Part shown: positions 35,025 to 46,195 of the stretch, in pieces
Numbering within the stretch: position 1 is the first letter of the stretch
Layout: the number at the start of each line of letters is the position of its first letter
NCBI GenBank assembly: GCA_030998225.1
Contig: JAPYXD010000686.1
Coordinates: 496,001 to 560,000 of the forward strand
Length of the DNA stretch: 64,000 nucleotides
Reading direction: 5' to 3'
From: Diplolepis rosae
Lineage: Eukaryota; Arthropoda; Insecta; Hymenoptera; Diplolepididae
The notes under the pieces: model-generated
The model's input: only the letters and a program-made list of their open reading frames with translations
What the model was told of the DNA's origin: nothing
Database searches by the model: none
Program-made: the position numbers and the translations under genes

Positions 35025-35843
35025 AAATGCTTAAAGTTCTATATAGAAATATCAACTACAACATTCTCAAATTTTCTAAATAAACTATTAAATTCAAAAA
35101 GTTTCGGATTTTTTTAAAAACTGTACAAATTTCAAATATGAATCAGTCAAAATCTTTTGAAGTAATCAGTGAAATTTGACTGATTTAAATAACTAAAAAC
35201 AGGTTACTGTGAATCAGTCAAATTTCACTGATTACTTCAGTGAAAAGTAACTGATTTAACAGTGAAAAATATTGTTTCCACTGATGATTCAGTGAAAAGG
35301 CAAATCACTGATTCAATCGGTGAAAATTTGACTGATTCAGATTTAGAGTGTATACAAATTTCAAATATAAAGTGTACTCTGTACATTAATCAAACAAATT
35401 TAGAAGATGAATATTTTAATAAATATTCCTAAATATTATTGGAATATGATACATATCGATTTAGAAAAACTTCTTCAAAGTACTCAGACATTTTTCTTAT
35501 TTTACGACATTTTTGCACCATGTTTGACCTTTGGGTAGGATTCAAGAAAACAATTGTAGACATACTTTCATTACTTAATAAAATACTATGAAGACTTGCT
35601 TTTTAAATTAAAGCGAAAACTTTTAAAACCTTTAACAATCGGTTGCATAGATTCTACTCTAATCTTGGACGCAATTAGAGAAATAGGTTTTTTTGCTTTT
35701 TTTAGATCTAGTTTTTGCCTTAAATATAAAAGAAAGAAAACACATTTGAAATATTAAAATAAAAAAGCTGGTTCATTCTTAGAGAATCCCAAACATTCTG
35801 AAATAAAACTCCTTTCCACACCACCACGGAGGTAGAGTTTAAG
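35025..35843 (+). repeat. Inner part of left hAT TIR
   Basis: Near-identical in inverse to 39283-40095, ending at ACCACCACGGAGGTAGAGTTT. It contains a cluster of short AATCAGT motifs (listed separately). Confidence 0.9.
35135..35345. repeat. Cluster of AATCAGT/ACTGATT motifs in the hAT TIR (left)
   Basis: About a dozen copies of (A/G)ATCAGT(C/G)AAA or its inverse occur in ~200 bp, in both orientations. The mirror cluster is at about 39780-39985. hAT transposases of the Ac type bind short subterminal repeats, so these are candidate binding sites. Confidence 0.7.
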
Positions 35844-36317
35844 GCTGGTTTTTTTTACGTGGTATCCCCTGTAGGCCTAGTCCACGTCCTACGAAACGAA
35901 AAGGGTTTTTGCTTTCAAGCAAAAAGAAAAAAGGAAAAAAATGAAGCAAAGTGGTAAAAAACGCTACAAATGTAGCCCGTACTTCAGGCTTGCCTCTATC
36001 AAATGCCAGTATACGTCGAAGAAAAATGTTTTGTTTTAAATCAAATAATGAAGAAGTTTGATTAATTCGGGATGATTTGGGGTGCTTGATTATTGTGAGT
36101 CCCCTTGCCTCTCACTTATGCCCAAAGCGTGATATTACTCAATTTCAGTATGTTTTCTTACTCACAAAATAATAATTAAAACTAAACAATTTCCATACCC
36201 GAGGCACGCGAAGAAAGTAATAAAGAACGTATCTCTGATATAAGAAATAAAATGTCATTATTTTGTGAGTAAGAAAGGGGTTTGAAATTGATTAACGCCA
36301 TGCCTTGGCCATTAGAA
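35844..36317. other. Internal non-coding part of the hAT, 3' of the transposase
   Basis: AT-rich, between the inner left TIR and the transposase stop. A direct repeat about 110 bp apart (CTTACTCACAAAATAATAA / TTATTTTGTGAGTAAG, near 36159 and 36258) is inverted. Confidence 0.5.
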
Positions 36318-38423
36318 TTAATCCTCTCCTTCGTAAACGAAGAGCGACAAACCACTTTCCCTATCACTTTCTGCCATCTCATATAGATTTTCGGTCATTA
36401 ATTCCAAATGCTTGGAAGTGATGCTCGTTGTTCTGGCTGTTTCAGCTCTCGCCTTTAGGGCTGATCGAGTAACACAAATTGAGTTGACCGTCCTGTTTCC
36501 TAAGCGATTTCTTTTGGGAGTTTTCGCGTCCGTGAGCATGGAGAAACCTTGCTCCGCCTCAGCATTTGAATGAGGAAGACTCCGAACATGATTCAATACT
36601 GAGGTCAAATTTGGAAAAAGTTTTTCTCCTGTACTCATCGAAGATACACCGATACTAGACCACATTTCGTCAAAAGATAAATTCGACCACTTTTCTTTGA
36701 GTTCCTGTCTGATTTTGAGTAAAGAATCCCACTCTTTTTGTACACCTATTCTATCAAACGACCCTAAATCTTGACAAAATTTCCAGACCCTAGGAAAAGT
36801 TTCGCTTCGATCAGCATAGAAAGCTACTTGAGGCCGGAAAACAGCAACGCAAGACAAAAAGATGTCATCAAAAGGAAGTCGATTGCGAATTTCTTCGCTT
36901 GCTGTGACATAAAATTTCAAGCAATTACGAAGAAATAGATCCACTTCTACTATTTGTAATTTCTTGTTTGTCAGTTGCTGCTGGAAATATTCTCGCGTTT
37001 CCTTACCAACGTCAATGTCTTGAAGCGGCTTTTGATTACTAGGATCTGCAAAGTTAACATTTCTAATGATTTGAAAGAATAAATTCGGTTGAAGAAGACC
37101 CTCTTTCAAATAACTGCTAAGAATCCATACGAAGAGATTTAGCCGAGTTTGGCTGGAGTTCCTGAACCATTGTTTCGCGACTTTGGAATTTCGCATTGTA
37201 TACGTTGAACCTATTCAAAGTAAATTTCAAGAATAGGAAATATGCGAGTGTCAAAGGATTCTGCATTTTTCCTAACAAGTCTTTGGCCTTCTCTGCCTTC
37301 TCAGATACGAGGACCATAAGATACTGAAGAATAACTTCCCAATTCTTTATTATAATATCTATGCATCGATAGCGGACAAGCCAGCGAGTTTCAGAATGAC
37401 TAGGAATTTTTTGATAGTCATTTCCTAATTCCAAAACAATCGATCGAAAAATAGCCGTTCGCTTGGAGCTAGCATTAAGAAAAGCTGGCAAATCTTTTAT
37501 TAAATCCTCTACATCTGGGATTGTGACACAAGCATATTTTGCTACAATTGCTGACGAATGCGAGACACACGGGAAAACAATTAAACGGGGACTTTTTTCC
37601 TTTAATTTTGTTTTAAATGAGGACCTATTGCCGACCATCACCTGTGCATTATCACAAGCTAAAGCACAGATATTAGATAAAGGGATTTTCTGCACGGACA
37701 ATGCTTTTTCGAACGCATCAAAAATTTTAGAGGCAGAACAATCCGAAGCATTTACATAATAAGCTGTAGCAATTCCACCCTGACAGAAAATGTCGTTGGC
37801 TCCACATATCGAACCATTAATGACAGCCACTTTTCTAGAGTCCTGTCGGTCGTTTCGTCTTCGTACACTGAAAATGATTGCTTGCGCAAAATATTTGCCA
37901 TGCGATCAGTTTCAGCAGCACATACGACGTTATTTACAACTAGGACCATTTTAGTGTGGCTCAATCTCACGTCTTTTAAAACCGAAGGTTCCATATCTTG
38001 GAAAAGTCCTATCAATTCTGATGAAATCGCGAATGGTAAATTATGCTCTACGAAAAATGTACTAATCCTAATCTCTGCTTCTTGTGCTTTCTGTTTGAAA
38101 GTAACACTTTCCGGAATCGTGGAATTTGTGAATTCTGAAGCAGAAGAACTTGCTACACAAGGTTCAACACTGTAAGAATTGGCAGTTACATTAGAAGAAT
38201 TTTCACTTACTACTCCATAACATTCTAATTTATTTGAAAACTCTTGCTTCTTTCTGTGTGATAAAGATGCTTCGTGCTTTTCAATTTCCAATTTGCCACA
38301 TAGCAACGTTTTATTGCAAATTTTGCAATGAAATCTTGTTTCATCTGCTAATGTAACCACCCACTCTCTCCACGACGGAAATTCCTCAAACCATCCCAAC
38401 TGAAAGTTTTTTGCATTTTTCAT
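36318..38423 (-). pseudogene. hAT transposase
   Basis: From Met 38423: a BED/TTF-like zinc finger (HCKICNKTLLCGKLEIEKHE then SLSH). Then come a region with IRISTFFVEHNLPFAIS and SVYEDETTDRT, where the first catalytic Asp is expected. After a frameshift near 37800 come CALACDNAQVMVGNRSSFK (second Asp region), PCVSHSSAIVAKYA and SETRWLVRYRCI. After a second frameshift near 37150, the C-terminal hAT dimerisation domain is LPHSNAEAEQGFSMLTDAKT then PKRNRLGNRTVNSI. About 700 codons in total, normal for the superfamily. Only two frameshifts and no clear nonsense codon, so decay is recent. It would excise and insert the surrounding element. Confidence 0.9.
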
Positions 38424-39282
38424 GACTTTTCCTTCAAAACACTCGAATTTGGGTCAACCGGATTACGCATTGTGAACAATAAATTATACGACGAAGGAAA
38501 ACAGAATTATTTGAAAAGAATTAATAAGATGAAAAGTCGATAAAATTGAGCGAATGTGAATAATTTGTAATCTGCACACAAATTAAGTTTCACAAAATAA
38601 ACTTACCCACAAGAATCAAACAATAACGTACGTAAGAGCACTCACGTATCACCAAATAATAATATAATATCCTTACTTTTGCCGTTTTCAATAAGGAATT
38701 ACGATAAAAATATGAAGAATCCACACTCTTGCCTTCTCAAATAACGCATAAAGCGAGAATCAAGTATATCTTAGAAGAAAACAAAAGAAGGTTGCTATTA
38801 TTATTTGTTTTCGTCTCCAATTTGACCTCTATACCGTTCGTTTGCGATTTAAAACATTGGTAACTTTTTGGCTATTAATCTGATTGAGCTACAACTTTTC
38901 AGAAAACTTTCTTTACTAAAGTATTAAAATTTTTCTCCTGTAGATAGTTTCAGAAAATGTAGACACTTAATACAATATTAATAAAATCGTAAAATTCTGA
39001 AAATTTGTTAAGCTAGCGCGAGTGGAAGTAGAGAAAACAATTTTTTTTTTAAATGTACTTCTCCCAATTACTTGAAAAATTAGAAGTTTTAAAAATTTTT
39101 GCAAAAGGAAAAACGATGTGCCTTGAAAGTGTGTACAAGTCCTTGAAATTCAAATTCGAACGATTTTTATAATTAATTATCCTGTACATTTAAAGATACA
39201 ATTTTTGTATTTGGAATAAGTTTTTGCAATTACGAAAAAATTTATTTAGAGTACATAAAATTTTTTGAACTATTACTAGTAA
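38424..39282. other. Internal non-coding part of the hAT, 5' of the transposase
   Basis: AT-rich, no coding motifs. It should contain the transposase promoter, but no clear TATA box or initiator could be chosen. Confidence 0.5.
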
Positions 39283-40095
39283 ACTCTACCTCCGTGATGG
39301 TGTGGAAAGGAGTTTTATTTCAGAATATTTGGGATTCTCTAAGAATGAACCAGCTTTTTTATTTTAATATTTCAAATGTGTTTTCTTTCTTTTATGTTTA
39401 AGGCAAAAACTAGATCTAAAAAAAGCAAAAAAACCTATTTCTCTAATTGCGTCCAAGATTAGAGCAGAATCTATGCAACCGATTGTTAAAGGTTTTAAAA
39501 GTTTTCGCTTTAATTTAAAAAGCAAGTCTTCATAGTATTTTACTAAGTAATGAAAGTATGTCTACAATTGTTTTCTTGAATCCTACCCAAAGGTCAAACA
39601 TGGTGCAAAAATGTCGTAAAATAAGAAAAATGTCTGAGTACTTTGAAGAAGTTTTTCTAAATCGATATGTATCATATTCCAATAATATTTAGGAATATTT
39701 ATTAAAATATTCATCTTCTAAATTTGTTTGATTAATGTACAGAGTACACTTTATATTTGAAATTTGTATACACTCTAAATCTGAATCAGTCAAATTTTCA
39801 CTGATTGAATCAGTGATTTGCCTTTTCACTGAATCATCAGTGGAAACAATATTTTTCACTGTTAAATCAGTTACCTTTCACTGAAGTAATCAGCGAAATT
39901 TGATTGATTCACAGTAACCTGTTTTTAGTTATTTAAATCAGTCAAATTTCGCTGATAATCAGTAGATTTTGACTGATTCATATTTGAAATTTGTACAGTT
40001 TTTAAAAAAATCCGAAAATTTTTTAATTTAGTAGTTTATTTATAAAATTTGAGAATGTTGTAGTTGATATTTCTATATAGTACTTTAAGCATTTA
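39283..40095 (-). repeat. Inner part of right hAT TIR
   Basis: Inverse of 35025-35843 with few differences, starting AAACTCTACCTCCGTG. It includes the mirrored AATCAGT cluster at about 39780-39985. Confidence 0.9.
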
Positions 40096-40102
40096 TGGAT
40101 AA

Positions 40103-40984
40103 CTACGATTTCAGACGGACAGACAAATTAAGAACTACAAAATATTTCATCCAAAAGATTGCACTCCTCCATAAAATCTTGTCAAATTGTAAGAAGATTT
40201 GAACACTTCGAACCAACATTTTTATGTAAAATTTAAAGTTGATTGATATTTATATGTTAATATGGAAATACCAATAAACACATATTTTAGCTTTTTAATT
40301 TATCTACTGCTATTAGACAATTTTCCATTTCCGTAGAGATTTTAAGTTTTGGAATGAAAAGTTTGTGCTTAGGCTACAAAAATGTGAGATGAAAATATTT
40401 CTAACATATAACTGAAAATATAAATTATGAACTTGAATTTTATGTTCATTTTATCTTGATAGAAAATATTGTTCTAATTGAAAAATTGTTAAATGTACAA
40501 AATTAGTAAGAAGTATATAAATTTGAATGGAAAATTATATATTGATTCAAATTTTATACATTTATTGTCACTAAATTTCACTGAAAGTTTATTTTTGAAG
40601 TGTTGAAATCCTCATGAAATTTTCCAAGATCATACTGATGTTTATTTCATGCAGACTTTCTTCAAGAAATTGAAGAAAAGTGTTATTTCTTGAACTATAT
40701 ACTTCGTAAATTCAAATTCGTCGTCCGCTTCGCGCCTCTTTTGCACGTACTCGAGAAAAATACAATTCTTAATTTCGACTCGATAAACGAAAGCGTGAAA
40801 TCTAAAAATAACTTGAAAACTCAAGCATTGTAATGAAGTCCGTCTTCGTGCACCTTCGGCTTTACACGAAGCTGGTGACCGCAGCGTGTAGCAGAGCCGA
40901 CACACTGACACGCCACGTTTGCATGTGTTTCTCCCAGATGGGAACGTGGTGGGGGCCGAAAAATCCCACGTTCTGGAGACACTG
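40103..40984 (-). repeat. Outer part of right hAT TIR
   Basis: Inverse of 27184-28066, ending GGAGACACTG at 40984 and followed by the TSD TTTTAAAT. Confidence 0.9.
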
Positions 40985-42231
40985 TTTTAAATCTAGCTTT
41001 TAATCCTACCGAATGTCTTGGAAGCAGAAGCAAGGAAGATAACGCTCTTTTGTTGCTGGAATCCCCGGTTATCGGGGCAAAACTTGATTTGACGTAGCCG
41101 TGGTCCCCGAAAGGAAACACTCTTGTCTTTGCGCGATTCACTCGCGCACAAATCCTTTTTCTTTATTTTAACTTGAAAGTTCTAAGGTGAGAAGGAGATA
41201 GATAGCTTTTAAATAGAAGGGAAGCAGTAAGTTTAGATTGTCTGTCCGTCTCCAGTCTTGTCTCACAAGAATCCTATTTATAGACATAAGAAAATAAACT
41301 CCTCGTCGTTTTGTGATTCGGCGAGATGTAAATTTTCTTAGCTGGCCAGTATTTAACTAACTAGATTTGTAGCTGCAGATCGTAACACACTGTTAATACT
41401 TGCGACTAATTGACTAACAGTGAGGTTGGATGTAAGAAAAACCCGATTTTTGGTGATAAGAGTGTTTCGGAATACTCTTAGTGGCATAATCCCACGTTTG
41501 GTTACCGTTAGAGAGAAGATTATGTTATTGTTTACATTCGCCCAATTACTTGTTCCGAACTGCGGATGGGGAAAGTAGAGCAAAGTATATTCTATACTGT
41601 CCGAGTAGTTCTGGTTAGCACCAGGTTGCTCAAGTAACTGCGAATATGATGGAGTTTAGAGCTGTCTCCAAGACTCGTACCGATGATGCTTATGTGGGGA
41701 ATTCTGATGATTTTGGAATTTTTTTAGGTGGCATGATTTTTGGAAGGAATTCATACTGAACGGTAATTTTGCAATTACGGATTGCCTAAATACTTGGTAA
41801 CCTACTTGCTGTTACCTGTTGACAAATGAAATTTTTGATGAAATGGTCACTTCTGATAATGTTGAAATGTGTAGATCATATTCCATAACACCAATAAATT
41901 AAATATCGCTTCCCCTTGGACTGCGACCTTGACGAATTCCTTCTCTTGGCTTTTCCAAAAAAGAATGGGTGTGGAGACTTAGCAGACGGCCCTAGGGCCA
42001 TGGAGGTTGTAGTGTCCCGATGAATCGGTGAACAAATGGAGGAGGCTCTATAGACGGGCATATTCCCATTGCGTCAAGGGTGCCCTATAAACGGGTCTAT
42101 TCCAGGTTGAAAGCGGGGGACGCTACTGACACGTCTATCCCCATGCATGGAGAAGGATGTATGCACCAGGCAGCGGTGCTGAAAATGAGTTTGCGAGTGC
42201 CTGTGAGGAATGGATAAACTGAATGAATGCC

Positions 42232-43614
42232 TTTTACATCCCGGTAACATTGAATTTCTAACTTTTATTATTGCTCTCCATATGAGCAATATGTCATACA
42301 CTAGCGTAACTAAGTAGTAAATATTCTTTACACTCTGTCTTATGGTAATTACTATCTGGACCAGGTAACTGTTCTACAGAGGTAAACTAATGCGCTAACT
42401 CACATCGATAAATCGGCTCGAGCCTTGGTAACAATTGATAAAGAAGAGTATCACTCGATCCATGTGGTAATTGCCCGCGCGGTAATTGGTCGGTGAATCA
42501 TGCCACGCCTCGATAATATAGTGATGCAGCGCTAGTGACCTGACGAGATGGTAACAGGTTACTGGCAGGGCGCCATTAGCATTGACTAATTACTGCTTTA
42601 ATCAATCATTATTATACCATATCTGTTAGTATTTAAGCATACAATTATAATTAATATTGATAAAAATCAATAATAATTTATCAAACGTGACTTTATACAG
42701 AATTGCACCGCACGTGACTTTATACAAATTTGCACGGCGCGTGACTTTATACAATTTTGCGCGATCCACTCCCACTGCAGTCACTATTGGAATATCCAAT
42801 GATATATATACCCCAGATTCACCTTTGCAGATTTGTCATTAAGTTCCGAGCAGTTGTACGGTTATTAGGTTCGGACCGGTAATTCAACGTCATGAGCAGA
42901 CCCTTCGATAAACGTAAGTCTCAGTGGATTTCTATGAGCAATTCTACCTTCGGCACTTGGTAAATAAAATCCCAGGTCCTTAAGTGGTGCAAGTCCGGAA
43001 ACCGTAGTGCTAGATAGTTCCTTTGGATTACGTGTATCGTCGTATTTAGTCGTGTCGGTTAATAGTGATTTATTTCTGAAATCGGGACGAACTAACCCAT
43101 CTTGTTAACAAGTGCATGTTTGATTCATTTCTCGTGTACTCAACAAGATACGTAAGCGGATATTTGATCACATCAGTTGCTGGCGGACTTGTATCCCTTA
43201 CACCATACCTCCTGCGAAATTTATCGTTGTTTTGGTACCTCGCAGAGACTTAAACGAAACCCAACTATCCTGCAAGGATTTGTACCGTTGACTTGCAATA
43301 ATAGGAGTAAAAAACGACAATTCTCTCTTTTGCCCTCTAATTTAAGAGTTTGACAAGTAAGTTACCACCTAAGTATCATTCTGTGTGAAAACTTAAATAA
43401 CATCCTACTCATTTATAATAAATTATCGTCTATATTCGTAAATTCAGTGTTTTATTATCATTGTGAACAACTCAGGGCCCATAGACCTGACAAGTGACAA
43501 CGTACCCACAAACAAAAATAAATTATCACGCCTTACCAACCTGATATAATGAGCTAACCGCCTCCCTTACATCCAAAATCTAAGCTACCCTCGCCTTTTG
43601 CTCGGGACGTAACA
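42232..43614 (+). repeat. Solo LTR of family A (copy 2)
   Basis: It begins TTTTACATCCCGGTAAC and ends ACGTAACA. TGCC flanks it exactly at 42228-42231 and 43615-43618. It aligns with 570-2235 and lacks the ~280 bp block. No internal region is attached, so it is a recombined solo LTR inserted in the R1-clade leader. Confidence 0.88.
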
Positions 43615-44099
43615 TGCCAGCGCCACATGACTGTGATATGTGTCCATCAAATGTGAGAGAAGAACTTATAGACGGGCTCTCCCTTGAATGAGGCAAAGGG
43701 TGAGTTGGTGTATGGAATCTCCTGGGGGACACTGGAAGGCCTCCGCAGTCTGTGCCCAAGAACAGTCCAAACGATCGTTTCCGTATGGCGTCCCACTGAG
43801 AATATTTCGTCGCCGATTGCTGTGAGCCTAGCTCCGTCAAGGTGGTGTGACATGCGGAATCAGAAGCCAGCCGCTTCGGGACCTTGATCAGGTAGTGCGT
43901 ATTGAGCACAGCTGTCGGAGCCTGTGTTGCTTCGAGCGAGTCCGGCCTGTCCGTGTATTCCGGGACCGGCTAAGTGGAGGTTGGGCCTCAGGGAACTGGG
44001 ATAGGACTTCGGTCCGAGGGTACATCTGTTCCCAGCTGTTCCGACCCGCTCCTCTGCGCACGATGCGCTGGTGGAATTTTTAATGGATTTGAACAATAT

Positions 44100-44390
44100 A
44101 ACGGCGGCGAAATCGGACTTGGGTGCTTCATCGGAAGCTGAGGAATAGAAGAACGTCAGTCAGCTCATAGAGGAGCAAAGCGAGAAAATGGAGGAATTGG
44201 CGAGAGCTCTCAACGTCATCCAGCAGGGTAATGCTGAGAAACAACCCTCGCGATGTCACTGATTCAGTAAATGAGGCAAATGAGGTGTTGAGCGGAATGA
44301 TCAACAACCTTAGATGCCTTCTGGAAAGCGGGGTGAAAATAAAAAAATGGAATCATACTACTCCATGAAAAAATTGGGGATCTTTCATTT
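44100..44390 (+). pseudogene. R1-clade copy 2, ORF1 N-terminal part
   Basis: The frame with EKMEELARALNVIQQG matches the coiled-coil segment of copy 1 ORF1. A later in-frame piece KKLGIFHF matches its end. Stops and frameshifts are frequent. The insert starting near 44390 cuts it. Confidence 0.7.
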
Positions 44391-45405
44391 CACGCAATTT
44401 CTTTTTGAATTTAAGTGAAACAGGAAATTCAATTTACTTAAGGCTCTATCAGCCTTATACATTTCAGTCACTTTTTAATAAATTACATGATTAAAATAAT
44501 TTATTTTCTTCCGAATCTCTCAAAAAGAAAAAACAGTCGTAGACTTTATTTAAGGAAACGATTTTACAGAACAACGCTTATTTCGTATCTCACATATTTT
44601 GGTGAAAAAATCGAATTTTTTTAATCTTAAAAATCAAAACATAAAATATACATCCTGTCCCGAAATGTCTTAATGAGAATTTGTAAACCTCATTTAGGCA
44701 AACAATTTTCCATATAAACGTTTTTTTTGTATCTCAAATATTTTTTCTAAAAAATGGAATTTGTAGATCTTTTTGAAACAAACAACTTTGTATTCTTACG
44801 TTTTTTACGTATTTTACATATTATTGTTAAAAAATTGAATTTTGGATTTTCAATAGTTTTTTTTTAATTAAAAAGTAAAATATGCATCTTATGAAAAAAT
44901 GTTACAATTCAAATTTGTAGGTCTTTATGTAGAAAATAATATTGTATCATAACGTTTTTTCTTTTCTTGTATAATTTAACTGGAAAATGGAATTTTGATA
45001 TTGACTTTTTTCGAATTTGAATATGCTGTAACATTTCTAATTTTGATTTAATCAAAAAATGTTATCAGGATAATTTTTAGAGATTTATGAGCACTATCTA
45101 AAACCAGTATTGAAATTTTTGTTTTTTCAAAAAATTATTTTCAAAAACACAAAAGTAGTGCTCAACCCCTCAATTTTTATTGGATGTGGCTGGTTAACGA
45201 ACTTGTCCTTACTTTTTCGGCTCCGATAAAGTGTACCAAAGCCCAATTGAATCTGCTAATTCTTTCGAGAGTTATGCCGCACACGACCTACTACAGACAG
45301 ACAGACAGACACTTTCGTAAAAACCCTTTTTTCTGACTGAGGGGGTCTCAAAACGAAAAGATTTGATGAAAATTTCGAAAGTCATTTTTCACATAAAACC
45401 AATAC
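44391..45405. other. AT-rich insert in R1-clade copy 2
   Basis: About 1 kb with no match in copy 1. It contains several weakly repeated blocks of ~110 bp with CGTTTTTT-T-GTAT and ending in a GACA microsatellite (about 45295-45310) followed by CCCTTTTTTCTGACTGAGGG. No coding motif. Identity unknown; a non-autonomous DNA element is possible. Confidence 0.45.
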
Positions 45406-46195
45406 CTTCTCATCCATGATGAGAATGTAAAAAGGTGAGGAGGGTGGGTGGCCCTGTGCAAAGAGCACAGGGACTGTCGCCAAACAAAAGTTGAAGCGCT
45501 CCACGCCCGCTGGGTCGGGCGACGCATTTAGGGTGCCAGCGAAGGACGGACAGTCCTGCGCCAACGTCTTGAGGGAAATGAAGGTGAAAGTCGACCCCTG
45601 GAGAGCAGGACTCGAGGTCCTGTTTATCTGGAGGACCAGGGAGGAGGAAGTCCTTCTGTTCCTGAAAAAGGGGGGAGAAGTTTCGGCCTTTCGCGAGGAG
45701 CTCGACCAGGCGGTCGGGCAGAGAGCGGAAATTTTGGCCCTGGTCTTGACGAGGTCCTTCGAAATTAGGGACCTTGACGAGACCATCGAGAACGAATAGG
45801 TCGTATCTGTCTTGTGCTTGACACTGGGCAGACCGGTACTTGACGGGTCCTGCAGGCTCTTCGCCCGCTTTGGTGGGGTGGAGACCGCAGTGATCCGGCT
45901 AGCTGAAGCAGACGCAGCCCGTCTGCTGCAGCTAGTTAAGGATAGGATCGTGTGAGTTGCGTGCCACATCCGCGAGCATGCGGGATTCGCCCGATGCTTA
46001 AGGTGCTTTGGTTAAGGCCATAAGTCCCGGGGCTGCGGCAACCCCGACAGGAAGAATTCCTGTTGGAGCTGCGGCACCACGGAATAGATGGCCAGAAGTT
46101 GTGACATCGACCATGTTTCTGATGGTGGCTCCTGCCCGGCCTTACGGGAAGAGTTTCGAAGGTTGAGAGGCAGGAATTGAAGTTCCTGCAGCTCA
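45406..46195 (+). pseudogene. R1-clade copy 2, ORF1 C-terminal part
   Basis: An open piece (45491-45799) carries CANVLREMKVKVDPWRAGL and LLFLKKGGEVSAFREEL. Past the stop at 45799 the sequence still encodes the linker missing from copy 1. It then shows zinc-knuckle remains such as GHKSRGCGNPDRKNSCWSCG. Two stops lie within the knuckles. Confidence 0.75.

Larger units (their letters stand above)
27184..40984 (-). mobile_element. hAT transposon with very long terminal inverted repeats
   Basis: Ends CAGTGTCTCCAGAACGTGGG in both orientations with an 8 bp TSD. The arms extend about 1.7 kb: outer block 27184-28066 against 40103-40984, inner block 35025-35843 against 39283-40095. Without the nested R1 element (29213-34898 plus one TSD copy) the hAT is about 8.1 kb. 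It encodes a broken hAT transposase (36318-38423, minus strand). The left arm has about 1.27 kb (28067-29212 plus 34899-35024) that the right arm lacks. Confidence 0.9.
26750..41803 (+). mobile_element. Solo LTR of family X (copy c), split by a hAT element
   Basis: It begins TGTTACGTTGGCTATTATTA at 26750. Its own sequence is 26750-27183 plus 40993-41803 (about 1.25 kb), which aligns in inverse with 58871-60173 across both halves. ACTT flanks it at 26746-26749 and 41804-41807. The inserted hAT occupies 27184-40984 plus one copy of TTTTAAAT. Confidence 0.75.

Noticed and set aside
42657..42842. Short frame with a repeating VTLYxxAR pattern
   Set aside because: It is a translation of the three tandem units in LTR-A, not a protein repeat.
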